Positions 8,429-18,044 are shown, counted from the stretch's first letter. The stretch is DNA of 64,000 bases from Phycisphaerales bacterium UBA2421 (GCA_002343075.1 DDRH01000044.1:28208-92207); one strand, 5' to 3'. Numbers and translations are program-made. The notes: a model not told the origin generated them from the sequence alone.

Positions 8429-9895
8429 TTGTTCAGGCGCCATCCCGATCTTCTCCTCGCCGCGACATATCTTCTGATTACGTTGATTTGGATTCACCTG
8501 CTTCCCCCGTCGGCGCGGCTTGATCGGGATGAAGGCTTCAACATCATGAAGGCCGCGCTTGTTGAGGACGGATATCGGCTGTACGAGCAGATCTGGTCCG
8601 ACCAGCCACCGCTGTTTACCCATATGCTCGTGGTCTGGCGGCAGATGTTCGGCCCCGGCGATGCTGCCGCGCGATCGCTCGTGGCCATTCTGGTGTCGCT
8701 CGGGCTGGCCAGCGCGGGCCGCATCGCGACATGGCTGGGACAATCGCCGCGGGCGGGCGTGCTGGCCATTCTGCTGCTGATAGCCGCGAGGAGTTTTCCA
8801 AAGTTAAGCATGGCCGTGATGATCGGTCTCCCTGCGATCTCAGTTGCGCTTGCGAGCGTGTGGCTGATGATCGCCTCCGCGCATGGGCGGCTACGTCGGC
8901 CGACGCTCCTTCTGTGCGGCGCGCTCTTTGCGTGCAGCATGCAGGTCAAGCTCTTCACTGTCATTCTTGCCCCAATGGTGCTTTGCGTCTGCGCCATGAC
9001 ATGCACGCGCGCCGCAACCGCGCTCCCGCGGAGATGGGTCGTTGTTGTTGACACGCTACTGCTCATGACCGGCTTTACAATTGCCACGCTCCTGCTCGCG
9101 CCTCTCGGAGAACCGGGTTGGCGGCAACAACTGCTTCAGCCGCATCTGAAAACCGGCCTGCCCACCGACGATACGATATACGACTCGTTGCGCTCTGTGG
9201 TCATGCGTTTTCTTGAAGACGCACCGCTCATGCTCGCCTGTCTCTCGACCATGCTGCTCGCCGGACGAGACGCTGTCCGCCGGGCGACACCGATGCTCCT
9301 CTGGATAGCCACCAGCGTCGTCGTGCTCTCGCAAGCCAACCCGCTTTGGGGCCACCACCGTGTGATGTTCAGCATCCCCGCCGCCGTTATGACGGCAGTA
9401 GCGGCGACGGCCATTTTGCGGCGCGGCACTTCACCACCGCTGGCACCTGCTTCGAATCGGGTAAGTTCGCGCAGAATCGTGTCGGTCGCGCTGGCGATCG
9501 CACTAGGCTACGGGCTGGCAAGCCTACTCTATTCCGCCGCGACGCTCGGCCGCGGACGTGAAGGCACGATGGATGCCGAGGTCCTTGGTCGACTCACCGC
9601 GCTTCAACCCCGAACGAAATGGGTTCTGAGCGATGATCCCCATCTTGTCCACGCCGCCGGGATGCGCGTCCCGCCGGAAACTGCCGTGCTGTCACTGAAG
9701 CGGCTTCAGCGAGACCTCACCGAAGAGCAACTCAGCGAAGTCATCAGTCGATACCAACCGAAGCTTGTCTTGCTCGCGCGGCACGAGTGGGATGCAGAGT
9801 TCCCCGGGGCCATCAACCGATTGACCGCCGACTACATGCTCGTCCTGACCAAGCGCCAGGGCCGCGTACGCCTTTTTGAACGCGTGCCGGAGTAA
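8429..9895 (+). CDS. GT-C (ArnT/PMT-like) polytopic membrane glycosyltransferase family protein
   Basis: There is no ATG at a sensible place. I chose the TTG at 8429 because it gives LFRRHPDLLLAATYLLIT, a normal first helix, without overlapping the divergent gene. A TTG at 8390 and an ATG at 8300 are in-frame alternatives. About 488 residues follow with many hydrophobic helices and the loop LDRDEGFNIMKAALVEDGY holding the GT-C acidic pair, then SDQPPLFTHMLVVWR as in family-39-like transferases. The soluble C-terminal part (about 390-488) is not recognised. Function by fold only; acceptor and donor unknown. Confidence 0.7.
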   Translation: MFRRHPDLLLAATYLLITLIWIHLLPPSARLDRDEGFNIMKAALVEDGYRLYEQIWSDQPPLFTHMLVVWRQMFGPGDAAARSLVAILVSLGLASAGRIATWLGQSPRAGVLAILLLIAARSFPKLSMAVMIGLPAISVALASVWLMIASAHGRLRRPTLLLCGALFACSMQVKLFTVILAPMVLCVCAMTCTRAATALPRRWVVVVDTLLLMTGFTIATLLLAPLGEPGWRQQLLQPHLKTGLPTDDTIYDSLRSVVMRFLEDAPLMLACLSTMLLAGRDAVRRATPMLLWIATSVVVLSQANPLWGHHRVMFSIPAAVMTAVAATAILRRGTSPPLAPASNRVSSRRIVSVALAIALGYGLASLLYSAATLGRGREGTMDAEVLGRLTALQPRTKWVLSDDPHLVHAAGMRVPPETAVLSLKRLQRDLTEEQLSEVISRYQPKLVLLARHEWDAEFPGAINRLTADYMLVLTKRQGRVRLFERVPE

Positions 9896-9905
9896 CGTCC
9901 GCCCT

Positions 9906-10001
9906 CAAGACGGTGCGCGCGGCAACGGTCGCCGCGATTGTCTCGCAGCGACCGTTCCTTGCGTCAGGGTTCACTTACGGCCTTACCTCTCGACCGTCTT
10001 G
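9906..10001. terminator. Nested inverted repeats between convergent genes
   Basis: Two perfect inverted repeats are nested here. The outer arms are CAAGACGGT (9906-9914) and ACCGTCTTG (9993-10001). The inner arms are AACGGTCGC (9924-9932) and GCGACCGTT (9948-9956). They sit in the 127-base gap between convergent stops at 9895 and 10023, a natural place for a bidirectional terminator. There is no long T-tract. Confidence 0.5.
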
Positions 10002-10022
10002 CGCTTCGAACAGCAGCCGGGC

Positions 10023-11522
10023 TTACGCACTCTTGCGCTGTTCCGTCGGAATCGGCGCGAAAAGCTTGCGCCGGCCGGTAACAATCTCGTCGTCGATGAT
10101 GTACTTGCCGCCCGACGGCTGGTCGGGAAGCTGATACATCACTTCGAGCATGATCTCTTCACACACCGCCCGAAGCGCCCGCGCACCGGTTTCACGCTTG
10201 AGTGCGCGCTTGGCAATCTGCCTTAGCGCGCCGGGCGTGAATTCAAGCTCGGAGCCTTCGAGACGGAAGAACTTCTGATACTGCTTGACGATGGCATTCT
10301 TCGGCTCGGTCAGGATGTTGACCAGCGTCGAGACATCTAAAGGTTCGAGTGGCGCGAAGATCGGAAGCCGGCCGACAAACTCAGGAATCATCCCGAACTC
10401 GACCAGATCTTCCGGCTGAACCTGCGCGAGGAGCGCGGCGCGTTCGTGTTCGTCACCGACGACTTCGCTGGCTTCGCTGCCAAAGCCGATCTGCCGCTTG
10501 CCGAGGCGTTTGCGAATAATGTCTTCGAGGCCCACAAACGTCCCCCCGCAGATGAACAGGATTTGCGATGTATCCATCTGGATATACTGCTGTTCCGGAT
10601 GCTTGCGCCCGCCTTGCGGGGGAATGTTGGCGATCGTGCCTTCAAGCATCTTGAGCAATGCCTGCTGCACGCCTTCGCCGCTCACGTCGCGGGTGATACT
10701 CACGTTGTTTTGTGTCTTGCCGATCTTGTCGATCTCATCGACGTAAATGATCCCGCGCTGAGCCGCCTCAAGATCGTAATCGGCGGCCTGCAGGAGGCGC
10801 AGCAGGATGTTCTCAACGTCTTCGCCAACGTAGCCGGCCTCGGTGAGCGTAGTCGCATCGCCGATGGCAAACGGGACATTGAGCACCTTGGCAAGCGTAC
10901 GGGCGAGCAGGGTCTTGCCGCTACCGGTCGGGCCGATGAGCAGCACGTTGCTCTTATCAATTTCCACGTCACCGCCCTTATTGGCGTTTTCGTGGGTGGG
11001 GTCGTTGGTGGTGAGTCGCTTGTAGTGATTGTGCACCGCAACAGACAGATTGCGCTTGGCTCGATCCTGCCCAACCACATATGTGTCGAGCACTTCCTTG
11101 ATTGAGCGCGGCGCGGGAATGCTGTTGAACAGGGGCTGGCTCGCGCTCATCTTCCGCTTTTCCTGGCGGATGATGTTGTGGGCGAGATCGACGCAGTTGG
11201 AACAGATGTAGACATCAGCCGGGCCTTCGACCATGGGCCCGACGTCGCGCGAGCTTTTCCCGCAGAACGAGCAGGTGGTTAACCGCCGCCCGCGGAACCC
11301 GCCGCCGGGGGGTTGATTGCCGACGGGGGGGACATTGCCTGGGGGTACGTTGCCGGATGTTGGTAGATTCGGGTTGTAAGGGGGCTGGGAGCCGAAGTTG
11401 CCCGGCCCGCTGCCGGTGCCTCCTCCCATACCACCGCCGATCCCCCCACCGAAGCCGCCCCCCATTCCTCCGCCGGGACCGCCGAAATTTCCGCCGCCGC
11501 CGGGCCTATTGGTGTTTGCCAT
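10023..11522 (-). CDS. clpX: ATP-dependent Clp protease ATP-binding subunit ClpX
   Basis: ClpX is the AAA+ unfoldase that feeds substrates to ClpP. All hallmarks are present: a zinc-binding domain with Cys 84, 87, 107 and 110; Walker A GPTGSGKT at 197-204; pore loop GYVG at 230-233; Walker B YVDEID at 260-265; and the IGF loop (345-347) that docks on ClpP. At 499 residues it is longer than usual (about 420). The extra length is an 80-residue N-terminal tail of Gly, Met, Pro and Asn (runs such as [19 protein letters not shown]) before the zinc domain. clpP is not in the window. The call is certain; the tail is unusual. Confidence 0.98.
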   Translation of the reverse strand: MANTNRPGGGGNFGGPGGGMGGGFGGGIGGGMGGGTGSGPGNFGSQPPYNPNLPTSGNVPPGNVPPVGNQPPGGGFRGRRLTTCSFCGKSSRDVGPMVEGPADVYICSNCVDLAHNIIRQEKRKMSASQPLFNSIPAPRSIKEVLDTYVVGQDRAKRNLSVAVHNHYKRLTTNDPTHENANKGGDVEIDKSNVLLIGPTGSGKTLLARTLAKVLNVPFAIGDATTLTEAGYVGEDVENILLRLLQAADYDLEAAQRGIIYVDEIDKIGKTQNNVSITRDVSGEGVQQALLKMLEGTIANIPPQGGRKHPEQQYIQMDTSQILFICGGTFVGLEDIIRKRLGKRQIGFGSEASEVVGDEHERAALLAQVQPEDLVEFGMIPEFVGRLPIFAPLEPLDVSTLVNILTEPKNAIVKQYQKFFRLEGSELEFTPGALRQIAKRALKRETGARALRAVCEEIMLEVMYQLPDQPSGGKYIIDDEIVTGRRKLFAPIPTEQRKSA

Positions 11523-12038
11523 TGATGCGCTTGCCTTCCTCTCCTCGCAAGCCCGCCGTCCCTGGCAGAAAAGCGTGGATTTCGCCGGGCAGTTTTTGCC
11601 GCCCGTTAACGACCTCTCCGGTGCTGCGGGAAGTAGACGCTCTCACCGCAGAGCCACCGTAGTTTATCGATCCATGACAGGCACAGACTTGATGATCCTT
11701 CCGGCACGAAATCGATGGATCAATGATTAACCCAAGACCGGCCACTGACAAAACGAAAAAACATTTCGCGACGGTCCGAATAAGCCAAAACGTCCGAGAA
11801 TTCACATGATTGCAGCACTATCGCGCCCCAACCCGCTGACGAACAGAGGCCGGAGCGACTTAACCAGAAAATCCGAAAAAGGTGGCTCACCCAAACTGCC
11901 AGATTGAGCCAGAACCGAGGCAGCCTCCATCGCGGCACGCGCCGGCCTGACTCGGGAGCCACGCGCGAGCAAACGATGGATCAATCTACCTTTACCGCCT
12001 GCCCGCCGTCATGCTTGCCGGCACCTTGCTTCCCAGCC
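11523..12038. other. Intergenic region without a convincing gene
   Basis: About 516 bases upstream of clpX. Open frames here are short and lack coding character. The 11-base word GATGGATCAAT occurs twice (about 11713 and 11974). The clpX promoter should lie in this stretch, but I could not assign boxes. Confidence 0.45.
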
Positions 12039-12281
12039 TCACACTTTCTTTGCCGCGCCGATGATGGCGACTCGAAGCCGCTGATACTGTTCTTCGTCGA
12101 TTTGCCCCGATTCGCGAAGCCTGCGCAAGTCGGAAAGTGAAAAGTCTTCGGCAGACGCGTCAACTGACTGCCTGACCCGTCGCCGGACCCAGGCAATCGC
12201 CAGCAACGCCACGGCCAGGAAGGCGAGCAGCACAATCGACCACACCCAGATGGGCATGACGGTTTGTTGCGCAAGAACCAT
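12039..12281 (-). CDS. Small membrane protein with SHOCT-like C-terminal segment
   Basis: This is an 80-residue protein with one transmembrane helix (about residues 10-30, IWVWSIVLLAFLAVALLAIAW), a basic stop-transfer segment RRRVRQ, and a short helical tail. The tail, FSLSDLRRLRESGQIDEEQY, matches the SHOCT (short C-terminal) pattern of a two-helix segment with xxGxIxxEEY. The ATG at 12281 is used; TTG and GTG codons just upstream are alternatives. SHOCT tails are thought to mediate oligomerisation or tethering. No specific role can be given. Confidence 0.6.
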   Translation of the reverse strand: MVLAQQTVMPIWVWSIVLLAFLAVALLAIAWVRRRVRQSVDASAEDFSLSDLRRLRESGQIDEEQYQRLRVAIIGAAKKV

Positions 12282-12508
12282 CACCAATCCATGCTAAGAA
12301 TCACAGACCGCTGAATCAACTCACTTGTCGACAATTTCCCCGCGCATGGCCCGCCCCGAAATCCGCGCCGCCAGGGCGCCGAGTTTGGCTCGATGAATCT
12401 CCTGTTGTAAAAGAGCACGCACGACCGATAACCCTTATTTATACCTAACAGATTTCGCGAAGTCAACCCGATTTTCGCCGTTTTTGCAGAGATTGCCCCG
12501 CAAAGGCC

Positions 12509-13096
12509 TCAGCCGGTCGCAGCGCGCAGGCAATGCTCGAACAGTGCCCGCCATTCGATCTTTTGCAGCGCGACGATCAGCTCGCGGCGCGGGTCGTCGG
12601 GGTGGTTGTGGACCGCCTCGACAACATCGACAAACCCCGCGGCATCAAAATCGCCCAGCGTCAGCCGGATGATGGATTGGTCAGATGGCGCGGCATTAAT
12701 CATGTCGGTCGCCTGCCGGCTGATGAGGCCCAGCGCGGGGTGACCACGGCATTTGTTGAGCCAATATTTACTGTTCCAAAAGTCACCCTCTCTGCGGTGC
12801 ATGATTGCGTGCCAATAGCTTCCCGCGGGCGTGTCGATCGCCTGGCTGAGCCGGTGGCTTTCGTCAAGGTGATCATGCCACAGCCAAAGGCCCGCAAGCG
12901 CCGCAGCGGCATCGCGGGGCGACACCACCGGCCGCGCGAGCACGGTTGAAGGGGTCAGGTCGTCGAGACGCGCGCGCGCCTCAGCACTGCCCGGCTGTGT
13001 TACGACCAGCGCGCGATAGGCCTTCGCCGCATTCAGCTGCAGCGCCTCACCAGCGCCCGGCGAGAGTGACTCAAGAAGTTGGGAATCGAGAAGCAT
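12509..13096 (-). CDS. Conserved hypothetical protein (HAIMHRREGDF family)
   Basis: A soluble protein of 195 residues with no signal peptide. It carries AGLWLWHDHLDESHRLSQ near 68-85 and YWHAIMHRREGDFWNSKYW near 94-112, a His/Asp/Arg-rich pattern that I recall from an uncharacterised family in planctomycetes, Verrucomicrobia and Acidobacteria. The conserved His and acidic residues suggest a catalytic or metal site, but no function is established. It is divergent from a lipoprotein gene whose start is 100 bases away. Confidence 0.6.
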   Translation of the reverse strand: MLLDSQLLESLSPGAGEALQLNAAKAYRALVVTQPGSAEARARLDDLTPSTVLARPVVSPRDAAAALAGLWLWHDHLDESHRLSQAIDTPAGSYWHAIMHRREGDFWNSKYWLNKCRGHPALGLISRQATDMINAAPSDQSIIRLTLGDFDAAGFVDVVEAVHNHPDDPRRELIVALQKIEWRALFEHCLRAATG

Positions 13097-13196
13097 GAGT
13101 TCGCTCTGGAAGCTGTTTCGCAGATCGGACTATAGCATTTTCAGCCGGTCGTCCGATAATGAAGGGAGAGATTTCATTTTTTCAAGGATGTCATGT

Positions 13197-13694
13197 ATGC
13201 GCCACGCAAGGATGCCAAGGGTTTACGGTCGCGGGGTTCTCAGTCGCGGATTCTTAGGTTTCGGGTTGTTGGGTCTTGCCATCGCCGCGGGATGCACGCA
13301 GCGGCCGCCGCCGTTTATCACCAATGACAAGTCGCTGCGCAAGCCCAGCACCGAGCTTGCTGCAGAATCGGTCAAACGTTTCCCGTACAAGTCCGACGCC
13401 GAACGCGGCGGTGAGGCCGTCGCCCGCGCGCAGGTGGGCAACACCGCCAACTGGATGGAGATTGTCAATCTTTCAGACGAAGACTGGAGCGACGTCGAGA
13501 TCTGGATCAACAAGAGTTGGGTCGTTCACCTTCCCGCAATGGAGCGCACCAAGCTGAAGCGCATTCCATTCTCCGCAATCTTCAACGACGCAGGCCAGAG
13601 TTTTCCCAAGTCAACCAAGGTCGCGCGCATGGAAATCGTCGAGGTTTATCACGGCGGGAAGATGTACGACGTGCGGCTTCAACTGGCCGACTAA
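13197..13694 (+). CDS. Lipoprotein of unknown function
   Basis: The start is the ATG at 13197, with AAGGA eight bases upstream. The frame is open to 13095, but only this start gives a lipoprotein signal peptide: basic MRHARMPRVYGR, a hydrophobic core and lipobox LAIAAGC near residues 28-34. The mature 130 residues include NTANWMEIVNLSDEDWSDVEIWINKSWVVHLP. That resembles a lamin-tail/Ig-like beta sandwich, but I do not assign a family. Probably membrane anchored. Confidence 0.6.
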   Translation: MRHARMPRVYGRGVLSRGFLGFGLLGLAIAAGCTQRPPPFITNDKSLRKPSTELAAESVKRFPYKSDAERGGEAVARAQVGNTANWMEIVNLSDEDWSDVEIWINKSWVVHLPAMERTKLKRIPFSAIFNDAGQSFPKSTKVARMEIVEVYHGGKMYDVRLQLAD

Positions 13695-13742
13695 TCCCGG
13701 CGATCGGCATGCATAGAATGCCCGCGTGCGCGCGATCGCGCG

Positions 13743-14234
13743 TCAGGACCATCGCCGCGGGACGCGAATTCCCAGGAAAACGCGCAGCCGGAGCAGAATC
13801 TGCATGATGACCGGTGCGAGTAGCGCGGTCAGGATCGTACTGAACACCGCGGTGCGAACGCTGATCGCCGGGCCGAAAATCGCGGCGTGAATGAGTAGCA
13901 GAATCCATGTGGCGATCGAAGCCGCCCCCGCCGCCGCCGCGTGAGTGAGGGGATGATCGCGATAGAGCATGGATGCGGTGGATGTCAGCACCAGCGCGAG
14001 CGCTCCATACGAGAGCGCGTAAAGCCCGAGCGTCTGCTGCGTGAGCATGTCTTGCATCAACCCCAGCACGAAGCACGCCAGCAGTGCGATGTCGCGCGTG
14101 GCAAAGAGCGCGAAAAACACCCCAACAATCAGCACCAGGTTTGGCGCAGCCCCGCCGAGGTGAACATAGCCGCTCAGCCCGACTTGCAGGCCGACGACAA
14201 CGTAGCCAAGGAGGATGTAAGGCAAAAGACGCAT
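13743..14234 (-). CDS. mreD: Rod shape-determining protein MreD
   Basis: A polytopic membrane protein of 163 residues with about five hydrophobic helices and the MreD pattern PNLVLIVGVFFALF followed by GLMQDMLTQQTLGLYALSYG, where the conserved acidic residue (D in LMQD) sits near residue 61. It follows mreC on the same strand by 123 bases and mreB before that, the classic order. MreD links the MreB filament to cell-wall enzymes in elongation. Identification rests on context as well as sequence. Confidence 0.9.
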   Translation of the reverse strand: MRLLPYILLGYVVVGLQVGLSGYVHLGGAAPNLVLIVGVFFALFATRDIALLACFVLGLMQDMLTQQTLGLYALSYGALALVLTSTASMLYRDHPLTHAAAAGAASIATWILLLIHAAIFGPAISVRTAVFSTILTALLAPVIMQILLRLRVFLGIRVPRRWS

Positions 14235-14260
14235 TGGTCGGAATTGATGGCGGAAGAGTT

Positions 14261-14331
14261 ATGAACGATGAACACAGACGCTGCCGAACTTTATATCGCG
14301 TTGCCTCTCCATATCTTTGTTCATCCTTCAT
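14261..14331. repeat. Inverted repeat in the mreC-mreD spacer
   Basis: Arms ATGAACGATGAACA (14261-14274) and TGTTCATCCTTCAT (14318-14331) pair at 13 of 14 positions around a 43-base loop. The right arm belongs to a short tandem run of CCTTCAT words. It could be a processing or attenuation hairpin in the mre transcript, or a dispersed intergenic repeat. Confidence 0.5.
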
Positions 14332-14357
14332 CCTTCATGATTTGTCCTTCCGTTCCA

Positions 14358-15215
14358 TCACTTGTCCATCACCATCACGTCGCGAAGCTGTTTTGCATCC
14401 ACCGCGGGGTGAATGATGATCTCTGCAACCAGCATATTCTGCCCCGACGGCCGGACCGTCGCCACCCGGCCCACGCGAAACCATCGCAGCGCTTCAGGCC
14501 AGGCGGTGTCGTCGAGAATGAGCCAGTCGTTCTCCTTCAGCCCCGCCGCCTCAACCAGCTTCATATCGAGCAGCCCGGAACGCATTCGCCCTTCGCCGAT
14601 GCCTTGAACGAGCGTAGCGGGGAGATCGAACCGCCGAAACTCTGCGACGCCGGCACTGTTTGGCTCGTATCGCCCGAAACTACCGGTAAATTTACTTGCC
14701 TTATCGCTCAGAAGCCGCACCTGTGCCCCGCCGACGCCCGCTCGATCGACCCTGCCAATAATTCCGTCGCGGGTAAGGGCAACCATGCCCGGCTCGAGTG
14801 AACCCCCGGCCAGCAGCGACAGCGCATCCCGCGGGCCTGAGTCACCGCCCATCACGCGATAGCGCGAACAACGCTCGCTGATCTGCCCCAGCGCCTCCCG
14901 CTCGGCAGCGCGCGACTTATAGTGCTCAAGCTGTCGGGCAACATTGGCGAGTTCCACCCGAAGCTGGTCATTTTCCCGATAAACTTCTTCTGCGGCCCGC
15001 GGCGCGGCGGGCGAGGCATCGTCGGTTGAACGACTTGGCCAGACCGCGCCATGCACCAAACCGGTAACCCATCGAGTCGGCACTGCAACCGGGGCAAAGA
15101 GAATCTGAACGTGGCTCCGCCCTCGATCCGAAACACGGTTAGGAAGAAACAACGCCGCGAGTAGTGCGAGCAGCATCCCGATGGCGAAGATTTGATAGCT
15201 CCGAAGCGAGGTCAT
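14358..15215 (-). CDS. mreC: Rod shape-determining protein MreC
   Basis: The start at 15215 (MTSLRSYQIFAIG) leads straight into the transmembrane helix FAIGMLLALLAALFLP, followed by a coiled-coil stretch (about 75-110, EVYRENDQLRVELANVARQLEHY). The two beta-barrel halves characteristic of MreC come next, with DGIIGRVDRAGVGGAQVRLLSD and the second-half GRVATVRPS. The periplasmic MreC scaffold couples MreB to PBP2/RodA. It lies 128 bases after mreB. About 285 residues, normal for the family. Confidence 0.95.
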   Translation of the reverse strand: MTSLRSYQIFAIGMLLALLAALFLPNRVSDRGRSHVQILFAPVAVPTRWVTGLVHGAVWPSRSTDDASPAAPRAAEEVYRENDQLRVELANVARQLEHYKSRAAEREALGQISERCSRYRVMGGDSGPRDALSLLAGGSLEPGMVALTRDGIIGRVDRAGVGGAQVRLLSDKASKFTGSFGRYEPNSAGVAEFRRFDLPATLVQGIGEGRMRSGLLDMKLVEAAGLKENDWLILDDTAWPEALRWFRVGRVATVRPSGQNMLVAEIIIHPAVDAKQLRDVMVMDK

Positions 15216-15343
15216 CCTGACCACCCTATCGTAGAACGGGCGTCCCACCCGTGGCGACGGTGCGCCGTCGCGATGCGATGATGCCGTGTTGCCAACGCGG
15301 CAAGGTCCAGCCGCCAGGGGCGCGGCACGCTTGCCAACTCATG

Positions 15344-16402
15344 TTAAACGTCGTCTTCATCGCTCTCGAGCGTGTCTTTCCACAGCTCGAGGTTTTCGAG
15401 GTAAACCGCGGTGCCTCGGGCGACGCATGTGAGCGGGTCTTCCGCCAGGCGGACATCGAGGCCGGTGGCGTTGCTGATGACCGTCGTCAGCCCGCGGAGG
15501 AGGCTGCTTCCGCCGGCCATGGTGATGCCATTATCCACAAGATCGGCGGCGAGCTCGGCTTCGCATTGTTCGAGCGTGCGCGTGACGGCCTGGATGATCT
15601 GCGTCACCGGCTCCTGCAGGGCCTCGCGAATCTCCTCCGCGGCGACAGTCACCCTGCGGGGCAGGCCGCTGATCATGTCCTGACCCTTTACTTCCATCGT
15701 CGGCTCTTTGCCATCCGGAAACGGCGCCGCCGAGCCGATTTCGATCTTGATTCGCTCGGCCATCTGTTCACCCACATTGAGATTGTAGGTGCGTTTCATA
15801 TGCCCTTTGATGGCTTCATCAAAATCATCGCCGGCGACGCGCACGCTTTCACAAACACTGACGTCGGCAAGGCTGATGATGGCGGTTTCAGTGGTTCCGC
15901 CGCCGATGTCGATGATCATGCTCGCGGTGGGTTCGGTCACCGGCAGGCCCGCACCGATCGCCGCGGCCATGGGTTCTTCCACCAGAAACACCCGCCTGGC
16001 CCCCGCCCGCTCGGCCGAGTCAAGCACGGCCCGCTTCTCCACCGCTGTGATGCCCGAAGGAATGGCAATCACCACCCGCGGGCGAATAAACCCCTTGTTG
16101 CCGTGCGCCCTGCGAATGAAATAACGCAGCATCGCCTCGGTAATCTCAAAATCGCTGATAACCCCGTCTTTCAAGGGCCGAATCGCGGTAATACTGCCCG
16201 GCGTGCGCCCAAGCATCTCCTTGGCCACCAACCCCACCGCATTGCCATTCTGCAGCACGCGGTTGGTCCCCTTCTTCACGGCGACCACGCTGGGCTCATT
16301 GAGAACAATGCCCTCGCCTTTAATGCATACGAGTGTGTTGCAGGTGCCCAGGTCGATGCCCATATCGACCGAAAACATGCCGAGAAGCGACTTGATGAAC
16401 AC
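15344..16402 (-). CDS. mreB: Rod shape-determining protein MreB (bacterial actin)
   Basis: A 352-residue actin-fold ATPase. The phosphate-1 motif MGIDLGTCNTLV (13-25), the phosphate-2 motif IIDIGGGTTETAII near 170 and the adenosine motif ITMAGGSSLLRGL near 305 are intact. The start is a GTG at 16402 with GGAGAG eight bases upstream. First gene of an mreB-mreC-mreD operon, so this planctomycete keeps the rod/elongasome scaffold. Length and motifs are fully standard. Confidence 0.98.
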   Translation of the reverse strand: MFIKSLLGMFSVDMGIDLGTCNTLVCIKGEGIVLNEPSVVAVKKGTNRVLQNGNAVGLVAKEMLGRTPGSITAIRPLKDGVISDFEITEAMLRYFIRRAHGNKGFIRPRVVIAIPSGITAVEKRAVLDSAERAGARRVFLVEEPMAAAIGAGLPVTEPTASMIIDIGGGTTETAIISLADVSVCESVRVAGDDFDEAIKGHMKRTYNLNVGEQMAERIKIEIGSAAPFPDGKEPTMEVKGQDMISGLPRRVTVAAEEIREALQEPVTQIIQAVTRTLEQCEAELAADLVDNGITMAGGSSLLRGLTTVISNATGLDVRLAEDPLTCVARGTAVYLENLELWKDTLESDEDDV

Positions 16403-16691
16403 GCTTTAACTCTCCGAAGGTGTGCATCGGCCAACCCTGCGTCCCGCGCTCCGCGCATCGCCATAAGTGTTGGCTGTGAACCAAGCGGGTAACTTACAAG
16501 CGACGGTGGGTTTGGGCAAATGTCGCAGAAAACAGCTTGCCCGGAATTCACCGGCGATACCAACCGGTCTGGACTGTTCGGCTGCCCTCCAACTTGTGCG
16601 ATTGATTCTGCGTGCGGGCAACCGATGTTTTGGTATCATCTGCTGTGGGGTCATCCGAGGGCGGTCCTGTTTTTCTTTGTCTGGAGGTCAA

Positions 16692-18017
16692 ATGCACCGG
16701 GCAAGCTTCGCGGTCTTGTGTCTCGCTGGCGTCACGGCCTGCAGTCATGGGCAGCTACCGACAAACATTGCCGCCGGAACGATTACCGTTCGCACGAGCC
16801 TTGTCGCGACCGTCCAAGGCGCGGCGCTCGACATGGCGCTTCGGCCCGACGACCCCAGCCGCTTTTTCGTGGCCACAAAGGACGGCGTGATTCATATGGT
16901 GAGCGACGGAACCGTGGCGCAACAGCCCTTCCTCAGTCTAACCAGTGGGTTTGGATTGATCGCTTCCGGTGAAAGGGGACTCCTGGGAATGTCTTTCCAT
17001 CCCGGGTTCAACACGCCAGGTTCCCCCGGCTTTGGAAAGTTTTACACATATACGTCGGAGGTCAGGGTGGGAAGCGCCGAGTTCTTCCTGCCGGCCAATG
17101 GCCCAACCGGCGGGTCACATCACAATGTCGTCCGCGAATGGACCGTAGACCCCAACGCCGCCTCGGTCTCAAATGTCGGAACCGCATCGCGCGTGCTCTT
17201 TCGAAGTGCCAATCCGGCATCAAATCACAACGCCGGCGCGATCAAGTTCGGCCCTGATGGCATGCTTTATGTTTCGCTCGGTGACGGTGCACTTCCCCGA
17301 GGGAGTGCACAGGATTTATCGCTCATTCTGGGTAAGGTAATCCGAATCGATCCGACGGCAGCCAATCCGGCTAACGGCAGATACGGCATTCCCGCCGACA
17401 ACCCATTTGCGGCCGACGGCGACCCGGGGTTGGATGAGATCTACGCTTACGGGCTACGCAACCCGTTCCGGATGTCGTTCGACCGACTGAACGGCGATCT
17501 CTACCTCGGCGATGTCGGAGAGGGCCTCATCGAAGAAGTGGACAAGATCACCGCCGGTGGCAACTATGGATGGCCGTATTTTGAAGGCACGTCTCTTTGG
17601 TCAATCCCGCCGGCCGGATTTAGCTCGATCAATCCGCTGGCGCAGTATAGCCGAGCTGGGGCTGCCTCGATCATCGGAGGGTTTGTTTACCGCGGTTCGG
17701 ACATTCCAGAGCTCTACGGGAAGTATGTCTTCGCGGACGCCTACCTTACGCAACTGCGATACATGGAGGCGACCGGCGGTCAGATCTATGAGCTGAATGT
17801 CGCGCCGGGTCCGGTGCTCACAAACGGCATCTACGGCTGGGGGGAGGACGCGTCCGGCGAACTTTACGCGCTTCGCAGCAACGGAAGTATTGTCCGAATC
17901 TCCGCGGTGCCGGAACCGGCTGGCACATTGATCATGCTCGGTGCGATTCGATGCGTTTGCGCCCGGCGACGGCAGATCGACTCGAGGATCGATTCTGGTC
18001 GACTCCATTCGACCTGA
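16692..18017 (+). CDS. Secreted PQQ-type glucose/sorbosone dehydrogenase family protein with PEP-CTERM tail
   Basis: GGAGGT lies four bases before the ATG at 16692, which fixes the start; a signal peptide follows (ASFAVLCLAGVTACSHGQ). The body is a six-bladed propeller of the GSDH family: ALDMALRPDDPSRFFVAT, GERGLLGMSFHPGF, NHNAGAIKFGPDGMLYVSLGDG, YAYGLRNPFRMSFD and GGNYGWPYFEG are its classic signatures (quinoprotein sugar dehydrogenases). Near the C-terminus VPEPAGTLIMLG starts a PEP-CTERM motif. The helix is short and interrupted (AIRCVCARRR) and is followed by about 15 extra residues, so the sorting tail may be degenerate. Confidence 0.85.
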   Translation: MHRASFAVLCLAGVTACSHGQLPTNIAAGTITVRTSLVATVQGAALDMALRPDDPSRFFVATKDGVIHMVSDGTVAQQPFLSLTSGFGLIASGERGLLGMSFHPGFNTPGSPGFGKFYTYTSEVRVGSAEFFLPANGPTGGSHHNVVREWTVDPNAASVSNVGTASRVLFRSANPASNHNAGAIKFGPDGMLYVSLGDGALPRGSAQDLSLILGKVIRIDPTAANPANGRYGIPADNPFAADGDPGLDEIYAYGLRNPFRMSFDRLNGDLYLGDVGEGLIEEVDKITAGGNYGWPYFEGTSLWSIPPAGFSSINPLAQYSRAGAASIIGGFVYRGSDIPELYGKYVFADAYLTQLRYMEATGGQIYELNVAPGPVLTNGIYGWGEDASGELYALRSNGSIVRISAVPEPAGTLIMLGAIRCVCARRRQIDSRIDSGRLHST

Positions 18018-18044
18018 ACCCCCGCCGCGGCGACAATCGCCGTA

